This document shows positions 17,589-29,745 of a stretch of 64,000 nucleotides of DNA, in pieces; positions within the stretch are counted from its first letter, which is position 1, and the number at the start of each line of letters is the position of its first letter. Origin of the DNA: Thalassia testudinum (Eukaryota; Streptophyta; Magnoliopsida; Alismatales; Hydrocharitaceae); assembly GCA_037157565.1 (NCBI GenBank), contig JAZHRO010000024.1, positions 11,848,501-11,912,500 on the forward strand. Direction: 5' to 3'. The position numbers and the translations under genes are program-made. The notes under the pieces are model-generated. The model saw nothing but the letters and a program-made list of their open reading frames with translations, made no database searches and was not told where the DNA came from.

Positions 17589-20500
17589 TGATGAGGTATG
17601 GCTCATCATAGCTAAAATGCCAAAGTTAAGCTAGAAACTGGGCTAAACACTAGTGAATTAACACATGAAAAAGGTTAAGTGTGGGAAATAGTCAAAAAGA
17701 TTTAAAACATCAAATTTGTATTAAAAATGCCAAATTAAGTCATTAAATGAGGTATTCTATTCATTATTATAAAATGATGATCTATTGGAAAATGGAACAA
17801 ACATTTGTGTTCAAAAGTTCAAATCAAAATCTTAATTAACTTCCTAAATGTTCAATTAAGCTTAAATAAAAACTTGGTTGCATTTGGACATTATTAGGAC
17901 CTTGCATTAGTAGTTTTACATTTAGGTCCTTAAGTCATATACATAACATTCACTTAAAAACCTTCCAGGGACTACTTTGTAAATCGTAGGGGCCTATTTA
18001 CAAAATCTAGGGACTGCTATGAATTAGTTCTTAGCCACTTATGGGCCTTGCTGTAATCTTTCTACCCCTTTGCCACTTTGGGCCTCTCTACAAATCCACC
18101 AAAAGATCTGCAACTGTGCGAGTCCATTGTAGTCGAGGAACATGGCCAATCTTGACCGCCTTCTCTTTGATCTCTTGATCTTGTGGCCCAGATTGATTCA
18201 AAGCTTTGCGTGCTTCGACGCGTGAGGTCACCACCTCACCCAGATCCCATCCAATGGCCATATTTTGATTTGATCCTCGTGTGCGCTCGCTTTTCCATCT
18301 CCATCGTCGGTGCCCTAGGTGCCTAATTGCACCACTGCGGTGCTTTCATCCACCATCCCAGCTACTTAAGGAGCTGCCTGAGCTTGTGCACAAGAGAGAT
18401 TGACTCCCTCCTACACCTCTTGAGTCGGTCATTCATCCACTCCTGCTTCTCTCCTCATATTGCCTTTGTTTCACTACCACTGGCGGTGGAGCTCCACCTT
18501 CCTCTCCGACTCTCCTCGCCACTAAGGACATCGTAACACTTGTGGGCGACCCAGAATTCCACTAGCGAGTTTTCCATCTGCTGGAGCACCTCCTCCCTCT
18601 CTTCTTCCTCTCCATCCACCAGGTGGAGACCCAAAGGTCCCATTCCTCTGATTAGTTAGGATTTAATGCTTTTGTAGAGTAGTTTTCTTGCTTTCTAGAT
18701 TAGTTTTAGTGTAGCTAGTGTAATTTAGATTAGCTTAGGAGTAGATTAGATCATGGAATTCACTGATTGGTTAGATTAGCTAGGAATAGAGTAGCTTAGA
18801 TCCGATCTTGCCCTCTTTGATCAATTTAGATCAGAGAGGTGTTTTTCCGCTTCTGCAACCATTTTGATCCATTAATCTCCCTTATCATCTCATTACTCGC
18901 ATTTTTTGATTTTCTCAACAATCTAATTCATAAACCACCCATCCAACAATGACTAATTTAACATTTGGAATTTTGGTTTCTAGATCTAAAATTAGCACTT
19001 AAAATCCATTTGGGGGGTCTCCCACTCATCCCATAAATCCACAAAGATCCCCCGATCTGATTTGATTGACTCAAATTGCTCGATTTCTTTCAGATTTGCT
19101 TTTAATTCCCAATTTTATGATTGGGAACTCATTTGGTTTTCATTGGATTCAATCGAGTTTTTTGAGGTTTTAATTGCTCAATTAAGTGTCATGCAATGAA
19201 TCTAAGGCTTTGGATTTGGTTTTTAAAATGTGGATGACCATGCAGTTAATTAAGTGTTATTTTGGAGAGTTTGGCCAAGGATAATTAGTGAAATTGATTT
19301 GATGTTGAACAACTACCCAACGAATCCTGAGATGATCACTAGATCACCTTGAACACCAATTAATAGTGTTCAAGACGATCAGGTGATCAGATTAATGAGA
19401 GATCCATATCAATAGCCTAAATCAGGGCAACATTATTTCCAACTCTACATGATTTCTAGATTTCTGATTGAGAGATTTCCACAGCTGAGAATTAATTTTT
19501 TTGAAAGATCTGATTTGATTTAGATCAGAATTAAACAGTTGTTCTATTGATGGATTATTAATTTTAACTAATGAGAAATGGATTTAGTGTGCCTTAGATT
19601 AGACCTTCTTAGGTCTGATCTGGGCTGGTTTTCAAAGACAATTGCAACAAATGTTATTGCTAAGATAGCAGCAGATTTTAAGTCATCCAAGTTTTGATTC
19701 CATCTTCTAATTTCAAATGGTTGCGGATGCTATATTTCAGAGTAGATCATATTTTAGATTTTAGTTGTTGTTTTGCATCTATTGCAGCAGCCACCGTGTG
19801 GTTGTGATGGAGTTTGAACTGAGACTTCTGGCGGGGTTTTTGAAGTTATAATTAAGCTGGTTCCATCACTTGTTTCCTACTGAGCAGTAGCTTCAGATCA
19901 GTTGCCAATTTGTGGCGGCAAATCAGATTTGAGCAGCAATCAACTGCTATTATGAAGCCCAATCCAGTAGCTACTATCTTGACTGGAATGGAGTCTGATT
20001 AGAGAAATCTTGGTAGTGAATTGGAGATTTTGAAAGGCTGAATTGTTTTATAGTGTAGGAATTTCTGTACAAGCATTCATGTAATGAATTTGGATTTTGA
20101 CTTAACTTGAATTACTTGTAATCTTGTTTAACATCCATTGTCAGCTAATCTTTTAATGCATAATCTATCCAAATGAGTGTTTTAAATGAAAAGATACAAA
20201 AATTCAAATTTAATTGCCTAAACATGTGTATTATAGTGTGCTGAGTGTTTTGAGAAGCTTTAACTGCATTCCTAACCACTAGAACCCAATTCAAGGCCTT
20301 AGGTTCATTTTAAAACTTTCTTGAAGGCTTAAAATGTTGAGCTTTGTAAATAAATAAAAACTATAAAAAATTCTAAAAAAAAAAAACATATCTTGGTCAA
20401 GATTAGGTATATTTTTAGGTGTGTGCCAAGTTTTAAGTCATTCTGGACCCTCGGCTTGGTAGAACATACCAACCGATGGTTCAGTATACCTTGAAATTTA

Positions 20501-21035
20501 ATAAAAGAACTCAACATTTAAAACACCAAAAACAACTCTCTCTCCCTCATCTCATTCTTTCTCTCTCTTCCCCTATCTCTAATATATGTATAAAACCCAT
20601 AAAATTAGAAAAATCCTAAAAATACTATGTATACTATGTATATACTTGTATATAGTAATTAAAACTAAGTTATAAGTAAATATTGTATAATATGTATATA
20701 TTGTATATGAATAACTTATATATGTATTCTATATAGTAAATTAAGTATTTAGAGTAATTTAATGTATATATAATCTTATTGTATTATTAGATATTAAATT
20801 ATATAATTTAAATGTATAATAACTAACTAAACATACAAACATGTTTATATGTACATATCTATAGATCATACAATACATATGTATTTATATATAATATAAA
20901 TATTATAACACCTATAATGTAATTTAATTACATATATACAGTAAATAATTAATTTATTAAGTTAATTAGGTAATTTATTAAGTTAAAATAAAATAAATTA
21001 GTAAATTAAGTTAATACTGAGATAACTTTTATAAG
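17589..21035 (+). repeat. S-family LTR, plus orientation, inserted in the X-family LTR (right end approximate)
   Basis: Starts with TGATGAG-GTATGG-CTCATCA. The first 150 bases match the reverse complement of 60300-60441 exactly from the TGATGAG, fixing the start. Homology to the minus-strand copy 26637-29745 runs to about 20460 (e.g. TGCCAAGTTTTAAG). An AT-rich tract with TATATGTATA runs fill 20570-21030. No coding sequence; short frames such as 18327-18536 are chance. The 3' end is not clear; I place it near 21035 where X homology resumes. Confidence 0.65.
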
Positions 21036-22650
21036 ACCCCAAGAGAGCACTATCTTGAGAAGCTCTCTTGTGTGTTGCAGTAGATTGAGCTCCAAGCTAA
21101 TTGGAGCTACTACTGTGATTCGTTCTCCAATTGGCGTTGCAGGTGGCTTCGTGGAGTTTGTCCGCAGCTGCTGGAGCTCATAGTGTGGTCATTGGTGGTC
21201 GGATGGTGGCGGGCGGAGGCAACATGAAGCAGAGGTTCGGCGAAGCCCTGAAATACACAAAAACAGCCTTGCGGCTTGATTAGATGTTTCAGAGGACTCA
21301 CTGCGAGGCGAGGAAGGTGATGGTGGTGGTGGTGAGGTGTTTGGAGGGTCATGGTGGTGTGTCAGTGCTGGAGACGAAGGTGATGAGGGGGGTTGTCCGT
21401 CGGGGTGAAGAAGTGGATGAAAGCCCAAATAAATAGAGGGCTTTTGCTCAGTGAAGGGTGAGGGAGGTAGTGGTGGTGGCAGCGTGTTGTTTGGTGGTCG
21501 GTGGCGTGCACGCGACCTCATCGGAGGCGGAGAAGACGAGGGGGGAGAGAGGTGAATGTGGTATAATCTAGAATTTAAGGTCCTAAAATTAACCTAAAGG
21601 AATAAAGGGAGATAGAGATCTACTCTATTGGAAAAATGGGGGAGGAATCCACGATGGCATGACTTGCCAGCATTGTGGACGAAGAATTCTTTGGCGATGA
21701 GAAGCGGCGGGGATGAAGGTGGAGGAGGCCCCTGTTTTGACCGATGAGGAGTGGATGAACTTGAGGGAGATAGAGGACCTACTCTATTGGAAGAACGGGG
21801 GAGGGATCCGTGGTGGCGTGACTTGTCGACGTCGTGGATGAAGAATTCTTCGGCAATGAGAAGCAGCGAGGATGAAGGTGGAGGAGACCCCTACTTTGAT
21901 CGGTGAGGACCGTACGAACTTGAGGGAGATAGAGGACCGACCAATTTGGAGGTTGGTTGGATTGAGGAAGAAATTTAGGGGTCTCGCCAGAGCCATGGTC
22001 GAAGGTGGTCGGAGGAAGAAGGAGAAGACGTTTTGTGGCTGGAACTGGGCTCATTTTGACATAGGAACATCCTAGGACTTATATAGGCAATGATTTGAAA
22101 ATCAAATTCAAGGATTTCGCGAGATTGTTTCGCAATTTTAGCGACTTGAGATCTCTAAAATCTCAAGCTCGTCGCCATTCTGATGTCTAAATTAAGATCT
22201 ATGACTAAGTTCATTTGATTAGGAAGCTTCTTAAGATCAATCCCTCCAAATTTGGAGGGATTTGACTTAGGATTGAAGGAGAAATCCTCAATCAAAGTCT
22301 GTCGGTTTGGATTTTGATATATTCAAACGACTCAGGAGGAAGGGACCTAATCGTGAAGGATATGACAAAGTTAGGGGCATTTTTGTAAGAAAAGTTGAAA
22401 TGTGAGGGTTAATATGAAATGAATAGAGATCTGGGGACTGAATTGCAAACTAGGTCAAGATGGACTCTGATTGGATCCAAATTTTGGTGTTAACCTAATT
22501 TTGACCTAAGAAATCTAATGGTGAACTTGGTTTTGACTTTTGACCATGTTTGACTTGGTAAATTGCATAGGAGCCCAAATTAGGGTAAATTCAAGTTCGA
22601 ATCTCTATTCTTGGTCAAAATGTATTCAAATGATCAAAGTTAAGGTACTA
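21036..22650 (-). repeat. X-family LTR, U3/R part (continuation of 16977-17588)
   Basis: Matches 60536-60859 and 63445-64000 on the same strand, e.g. CACTATCTTGAGAAGCTCTC and AAGCCCAAATAAATAGAGGG. The distal part (about 22440-22650) aligns with the type-1 LTR U3 (reverse of about 61260-61460), so X and type-1 are related families. It includes an imperfect internal duplication (about 21590-21720 versus 21760-21895: GGGAGATAGAG, GAAGAATTCTT blocks). About 90 bases present in X at the upstream junction (60446-60535) are missing here. Confidence 0.68.
22078..22087 (-). promoter_or_regulatory. TATA box of X-family LTR
   Basis: The minus strand reads CCTATATAAG. It lies upstream, in minus orientation, of the GC-richer R-like part, as the TATA boxes do in the type-1 LTRs. 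Confidence 0.5.
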
Positions 22651-22652
22651 GA

Positions 22653-25291
22653 TGATGCGAAAAATCATGTGATTTGTAAAAGCAGATTTTTAATGTCATT
22701 GTAACACGCGAATTCGCATATGTTTTTAAATTTATATTCCTAGATAGGGGAGTATCTAGGGTCGTCCAAGGAGGCAAGTTGCAAAAATTAAATCTCTTGC
22801 TTTGAAAATAAATCTCAACTTTCTTTTTGGTCTTTTTGAAAATATAGTTTTTATGATTTTTGAAATAAAAGCAACATGCAGGTTTTTGTTGAAAGCTATA
22901 AAACAACTAATACCTAATTTAAGAAACCTACCCTAAGGTGACAGGTAGAGCCTCTCCCTAAGCTCACCTTAGGCATGTGGAGGCCTAGAATAATTAGGGA
23001 GAGGGAGTGACATAATTACTAGGCAAAATTTGTAATAAGCTATGCAACAGAAATTGAAAGAAGATAATTTGAATTAAATCAAAATTGTGCACACAAAACC
23101 TATAGAGGAATGCTTCTACTCTACTTGAAAATACAAGAAAAATAAAACACAAATCCTCTAGATAGATGGTGAAGAAGAGGGCTTCCTGCTCCAAGCTTGG
23201 TAGCTCCCGAGCTTGAAAAGAGTCCTCCAACTCCTTCCTTACTATGCTCCTCTAAGATGATGTCCTCCAAGGTGGTAGCTACCACCTTTAATTCTCTTCC
23301 TCCAAGGGTGGACGTCCACCCTAGGTTCTTCTCCTTTGCCTGGCCATCCTCCTTGAGGTGGAAAGCTCCTCCTCCTTGGCATGGCACAAGTTGAAGAAAG
23401 TGGGGAGAAGAAGGCACCAAAGGGGCTGGTGATGTGCCCCCTTAATCTTCTTCTCTACTCCTTCTTCTTGGCGGTAGGTGTAGGTGGGTATAGGTAGAAT
23501 AATACACTAATGGAGGATGCTCTAAAATGATGGTAGGTGGTGGGTTTATATAGAGTAGGAAGGGGGCTAAGGTGACTCTTGAAATGGAGGGCTAAGATGG
23601 GAAGATGGAGGTGGTTGGGGATCCTATGGCTAAGGGCAATTGGCGCCAACCCGAGGGACACCTAGGGGGTGGTTATGGGTGGTGTCACCCCTTGAAGTTG
23701 GTGCCAAAATGGCTTCTAGAAGGGGGCTTAGGTGGCTCCAAGTAGGGTTCTAGAAGGAGGGGTAGGTGGGTGGCTAGGATGGGTTGTAGGGTTAGGTGTA
23801 TGGTGGATGTGGGGGTGGATGTTGGCGCCAAAAAGGGGGGTAGTTAGGGTTAGGTTTTGGCGCCAAAATTGGTATCTTTTGGTGATGATGGGGTGAAGAG
23901 GTGGCTAAGTGGTGGCGCCAACTTGGAGTAGGATAGCTAGCTTAGGTAGGGCTTAAGTTGGTGGAGCTAGCTAGGGTTGAGTTGAAGGTGGTGGATGGCC
24001 AAGGAGCTGGTTACTAGCTAAGCTAAGTTAAGCTAAGCTAGCTTAGCTAGCTATGGAGTAGAGGAGGAGGTATTTGAGGTAGGGTTTGAAGAGAGGAGCT
24101 GAGGAGGAGAAGTCTAGAGCTAGAACTGGAGCTGGCAGCTGCTGAAGAGGCTGGCATGGAGCTACTCTAGCTGGCTTAGCTTGCTAGTTCTTTGCTAGCT
24201 GCTAAACCAAGCTAAAGTGAGCTGGCTTCTACCATAATGAGCTGAGGTGAGCTGGGTCTGGTGCTCCCGGAGAGGATCAAGCTGGTTGAGGCAGCTAAGG
24301 TAGCTTAGCTCAACTAAATTGAGCTAAGCTAAGTCCCCAGGAGCTGGACTTGAGCTTCCTGAGCTGGAATGAAGTTATCTTCAGCTGGCTGGAGTTGAGT
24401 GGAGTTGGATGTAGTTGGATCTGAGTTGGGGTGAACTCCAGTTAACTTAGCTGAGCTAGCTAGAACTCCCTGTGGCTAGTGGGAGCTAAAATGAGCTAGA
24501 CTCAACTAGGTTGAGCTGGATATGAGCTGACTTGAGCTAGGGTGAGCTAAGATGAACTCTCTTGAGCTGCCATTTAGCTGAGATTAGCTGAATGGAATTG
24601 GGATGAGCTAACCCTAGTTCAAGTGAGCTAGGTTCCAATTGTGGTGAGCTGGATCAAGTTGAGTTCTAGCTAGTCTGAGCTCCTCCTTCACCATTTTCCT
24701 TCTTGAGTGCTAGGGTTTTAGGGATCTGTATATTTGTTCATCCCTAACACTCACAAAAACTCATTAAAACAACAAAAGAAAATGTAATGCATGCCTCACC
24801 TAGTTAATGCCTAAATGCAGCCTAAAAACCCATTTGTAGAGTAAAATCCTAAGAGCTAGGTTTGTTTTAATGCATAAGAATGATGATAAATTGGCATTTA
24901 TCACTAAACCTCTTAGAATATTTTTTAATAATTATTAGGAGGTTTAAACTAAATTTATGTTAATCAGAACCCTTTAAATTTAAGTGATGCTGATAATTAG
25001 GATTTTTAGTATTATTTTAGTCCTCGAAATGCGTGAAACTCTCATTCAGTCAGTGTGAGCCCACTTTTTGGTCTTTTAAGTTCATTTGACCTTTATTTAA
25101 CCCTTGATCGAGTTCTTAGTTAATCTGCATTTGTGATTGGATGTTAAAATAACAAAATTAACCTTATTTTCTTTTCTTCTCAAATCAGTTTAGAGCACAG
25201 AATTAAGATCCTCAGATGATCATTTAGGAGCATTTATCACTTGATTTTTACTTAATTAAGTTAGTTATGATGAATGATGGTGTTACCATCA
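22653..25291 (-). repeat. Q-family LTR, minus orientation (about 2.6 kb)
   Basis: The right end (minus-strand start) is the palindrome TGATGGT-AAC-ACCATCA (25291-25275). The left end near 22653 carries the U5 motif in reverse (GGGTCGTCCAAGGAGG, 22759-22774). It contains repeated TTGGCGCCAA-like blocks (23640-23925) and the GAGCT-rich tract (23930-24690). I found no matching target duplication. No gene: frames in 23000-23660 are low complexity. Confidence 0.6.
23930..24690. repeat. GAGCT/AGCTA-rich low-complexity tract
   Basis: Dozens of short AGCT-centred words (GAGCTAGCT, TAAGCTAAG, GAGCTGG) at irregular spacing, e.g. a run of CTAAGCTAAG words at 24015-24050. AGCT is its own complement, so the tract is weakly palindromic throughout. 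There is no strict period, so it looks like a degenerate expansion inside the Q LTR. Confidence 0.7.
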
Positions 25292-25384
25292 GGGGGTACC
25301 TTATCAGGTAGTATTTATGGAAGAGTTTTAGAATATTGGCCAATAAAGGAAGTGGGAACATGGGGTGTTGGCTATTTAAGTGTG

Positions 25385-26100
25385 TCATATATGAGGGTTG
25401 ATATTGCATAAACTCTTCATCCGTATCAGTGGGAGTAGAAGAGGCCGCAGGGTTGAGGAATTATTAATAGGGCCAGAGGATTGCTTAGGAATGGATGAGG
25501 AGTGGGGGTTATGGAAAGGAAGGGAGACTTCCGTCAAATGTGATGACTTTGTTATGGAGGGGAAGGTAGGCATCGTTGTTAGCTGCAGTGCATTAATGGC
25601 ATGGGTACTCTTTTCAAAACTATTCATCTCCTCCCCCAGGGACTCTTCCCTCGAGCACACCTGCTTAGGAGCATTCTCCATGGAAGTAGTGGCTTTCCAA
25701 CTTGAATTGGAAGGATTTTGCCTAAGCTTCATAGAGGCTCATAATTCAGGACTATAATCAAATGAGATTGCTTACCATAATCTCTCCTGCACCTCGACAT
25801 TGAATTGGCTAATCTTCTCTTTGACCTTCTCATAACGACTGCACTGTCTATACTCATGCCCTAATTTCCCACAAGCTAAGTAGAGCTGAGAAAGTCTCTT
25901 GTACCTTAATGGAATTAGAATTTTCTCCTTCCCCAAGCCGCTTAGAGTAAGTGTTTTCTTGAAAGGTTTATCAACCAATAGCCGAAGTTTCATTCTAATA
26001 AAAGTACCTCCTCTGCTTTCATCTAAATCAAAATCACAAAACTCTCTAATCTTTCCTACTGCCTGGAACAATGCTTTCTTACATCTGAATGTTAGAAACT
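25385..26100 (-). pseudogene. LINE ORF1-like fragment with CCHC zinc-knuckle remnant
   Basis: One minus-strand frame (26100 to 25385) with stops near 25771-25733. The first part has FQAVGKI, an FIRMKLRLLVDKPFKKTL strand-rich segment, and YKRLSQLYLACGKLGHEYRQC, a DUF4283/zf-CCHC_4 style knuckle with the first Cys replaced. This arrangement is typical of ORF1-like proteins of plant L1-type LINEs, where it binds RNA. The second part (25385-25732) is Ser/Pro-rich and shares the frame. No LINE endonuclease or RT is seen nearby, so this is a fragment, not a host gene. Confidence 0.7.
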
Positions 26101-26169
26101 TTAAGGGTTTAACTGTAATTAACCTACTTCTAACTTAGGATGGACCTGTACAATTACTCTTCTCATCTG

Positions 26170-26640
26170 AACTCCATACTAAATGGGTACCGGTATTGGT
26201 GTTCTAGTACTGGTATCATATGAGTTGAGTATCGATACTGGTAAACTAGTATAGTATCCCCAACATACAAATATGAGTTCTATATTCAAATGAGTATCGG
26301 TACTGATGTCAAGTACTGGTACTCATAAGTTCAAGTTTAAAACTTATGTCCAGATGAGTACTTATCCAATACTCACTATTTATTGGTACTAGTAATAAGT
26401 ACCAGTATACATAGAGTACTGGTATCACTCCAGGAATAAATTGATTTCAATGAGTATTGGTACTCATCAAGAGTATTGATACTTGTTGAGAACTGGATAC
26501 TTCATCTGTAACCAACACGTATCGGTATTGAAGCCAAGTACCGATATTAGTAGGCTATAGATCTTGTCCTCTTCTAATCTAGGACTTGATATGTATCTCA
26601 TGTGTATCGGTACTTGATTGAGATTGACTACGGTTTGTAT
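26170..26640. repeat. degenerate interspersed GTACYGGTAY repeats
   Basis: Many copies of words such as GAGTATCGGTACT, GTACTGGTATC, GTACCGGTATT and their reverse complements at irregular 20-50 base spacing. No frame and no sharp unit boundary. The tract lies between the LINE fragment and an S-family LTR, so it may be a degraded satellite or the end of an unrecognised element. Confidence 0.6.
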
Positions 26641-29600
26641 AAAAATATGTCGTTATTGTAATATATGTCAAAAATACAAACCGTTGTCGCGTCAATTTTA
26701 TTTAATTACATAAGTTTTACTGGTTCATTCCAGATCGTTCACTGGGAGACAGTTATTAATATACATTACTCTCTAAGTCCAATATCATTCTTTAATTCCA
26801 AAAAGATTGGTTCTATGTACAATTATGAATGAATGAATTAATGAATGAAAGGATGAATTAATTTTATACACATGAATGAATTATAAATGCTTGAAATAAC
26901 TATTTACAATCAAGCATCAAACACTATAATTAAATACTATATTCTATCTATTTATAACTTATAGTAATAAGTATTACATATCTATACAATAATATGCTAT
27001 AAAATATATCATATTAACTTAACTTAATATACTAACATCTATAGTAAGATATATAACATGTACAGTGACTTACATAAGCGTTGCTAGACCTTAGGAAAAA
27101 TTACAAACATGAACTAAGGTCAAAATAAGGGTATATAGTGACATTTATTGTATCTATAGTGACGTATTTATCTGTCAGTAAAGCTCATATGTTATTTATA
27201 TGCATATATGAACTCAAACACTCTATATACTATGTATTTTATATTAACATATTATTTACAGTATACTATACTTATATACATATACACATATACTATATAT
27301 ATGTTACATATGTACAGATACACATGCACACAAAAGACTTAGCCTCTTTTTGTTTTTTTTGTTTTTACTTAGTTGCAGAGGCTCCTTTCTTCCTCTCTTC
27401 CCTTAGTTAATTAGGCATGATTATTGTTCATCTTTAACAAAAATTAGGATTTTTAATTGGCGGGCAGCCCTTTCGAGGGATACATAGCACCCTCAAGGGG
27501 TGGGACCAGACCTCTACTAAGGCCACCCATAATTCGTTATTAAGCCTTCTTAATTCCTGTTTATGCTCGTTAATGGGCCCATTCAGGCCCATGCACAGTG
27601 CCAGGCCTTCGACCCGCAACGCACTCAAATGTCTTAAAACTTGGCATGCACTTTAAGATATAACTAATCCTACTCGCTACACCTTTATTTTATTTTTTTG
27701 GATTTTTTATGAAGATTTTATTTAATTTCAAATCTAGCACATTTTAAGCCTTAATGGGTGTGTTTAAGTGAATCCTAAGGCCTAAATTTCGGTTATAAGG
27801 TCTGAAAGTTTAGTGGGATGCCTTATATATGTTTAGAAAATCAAATAGAAGATATTCCCACAAATAACCATGGTTTTCACTTCAATTTTCCATTCATTTT
27901 CCATGTTGGATAGTAAATTTTAGCTGACAATAGAATTTTAATGTCAAATTACAAGCATTCAAAAGAGATTAAAAATACATTGGTTATACATGAAAGCTTG
28001 TACACAGTATATATAATAAGTAAAACATATCAGCTATCTCAGAAAATCTAAATTCAAGTTACTGTCCTACTGAATTTCATTCCATAAAGCAGTATTGCTG
28101 TAGCAGCAGCATAACAAGGACAGCAGCAACAGCTGCTACCTGATCAGCTGCTAATTGAGCAGTCAAGATCACAGCAGCTTCCAGTAGCCAAAGACCAATT
28201 TCAGCAGATCCATTGGGGATTTCAGTACAAAAATCATTCAAGATTAGACTTGGAAAATCTGATCTTGAATCATTACTATCCAGACCAAATTCTCCCCTTC
28301 AGATCATTGAATTTAGGGTTGAAAAACTCATAAATATGTAGCTGCTATTGTAGCAATTTACTGTGTTGATTTGGGATTCACTAAACACTTTAAAATCTGA
28401 TAACACATCAAATTCTCTTTCAAAACAATTGGAAGCATTGAATCTTTATCAAAAATCTTTAAACAACAATCTTAGGCTCAAATCAGAGAAAACATACTGA
28501 TCTAAAACCTTCCTAATGCTATAGACAGCATGTAGGAAGATCTTAGAATAGGCCATTAAATTCAACCAATCATGAATCCCAATTCTCTAAACCTTAAGGA
28601 ATATTGACAATTCCTTATGTTAAAAATCAGAATCTCAAATTCAAATTAACATAAAAAATCCTTGGTAGAGCTTCAAATCAATAAGATTGATTTCCTTAGC
28701 TTTCCCACACATTCAAGATCATAACATCCCAATTCAAGCCAAATTCAGATATGGCTCAGTTGAGGAAAATTTCTTCACTTATAATATCTCAGATTCACTG
28801 CCAAGGACTGATTTACTCAAAAACATATCGATTCACTTGATAAAAAATCCATTCAAAACCCAATCTAATCAAAATCTCGTGATGTTGCCTTGAAAACCAA
28901 ACTGAAATCAGATCAAGCAAACCTATTCCATTTTAAACTCAGATTAGGGGTTTTGTGGATTTTTGAAATGAGTGGGAGATCCCTAAATGGATTTAAGTGC
29001 AAACCCTCATCTCAAAGCTAGAGAGCAATGAGATGGGGATTTAACTCTTCATGGATGGGTGAATTACGAAATAAAACACGAGGAAAATTCCGAACATGGA
29101 CTTGTGAGGTGGTAAGGGAGAGATTAATGATCAAATGAGCAAGATGGATTCATCTCCTTTGATCTGAAATGATCAAAGGAAGTGGAGTGCGAATTCTAAG
29201 CTACATTAATCTACTCCTAGCTAGCAATCAATCCAACGAATTTCCTACATCTGATCTACTTCTATTCTACTCTAAATTATACTAACTAAACTACAATTAA
29301 CTAGGAAACAGGGAAATCCTATTCTAATCATATGAATGGGACTTGCTGAGAAGATCTGTAGCTGGTGGTTGCAGCGATGAAGGGGGGGGATCTCCAGCGG
29401 ATTGAAAGTCAATTGGTGGGACTCAGGGTCGCCCTCAAGTGCTATGTGGTCCTTAGCGGTGAGGAGAGTCGCTGAAGATGGAGTTCCTTTGATCATGGTG
29501 CTAGAACAGGGTCAGGTGGAGAGGAGAAAACTAGAGAGGATGAGGAGATCGCCTCGAGAAAATAGGAGAGGAGGGCGATCCTTTGCGCTCGAGGTAGTGG

Positions 29601-29745
29601 AGGTGCTTAAGTAGAATGATCATAGAATCAGAGCACCGTAGTGGTGCGATTATATGATTAGGGAGTGGGAGATGGTGATGAGCGGAGAGGAGCGTGCGCA
29701 AGTTTAAATGAAATCCTAGCCGCTAGATCAGATCTAGTAGGAGAG
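26637..29745 (-). repeat. S-family LTR, minus orientation (U3 end truncated)
   Basis: Reverse-complement homology to 17589-20460 throughout, and same-strand homology to 58440-59775 (e.g. AAATCCATTCAAAACCCAAT and GGATCTCCAGCGGATTGAAAG). The U5 motif in reverse (GATCGTTCACTGGGAGACA) is at 26730-26748. A GCCCTTTCGAGGGATACA block at 27467-27484 is shared with the M LTR (49054-49075). The expected TGATGAG start is missing at the right; a B-family LTR starts at 29746. No primer site is found at the left. Confidence 0.62.

Noticed and set aside
22648..25296. Target duplication for the Q LTR
   Set aside because: CTAGA on the left and GGGGG on the right do not match; one end is probably truncated.
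25398..25757. Plus-strand 119-codon frame
   Set aside because: It is antisense to the LINE ORF1-like fragment, which has recognisable motifs on the minus strand.
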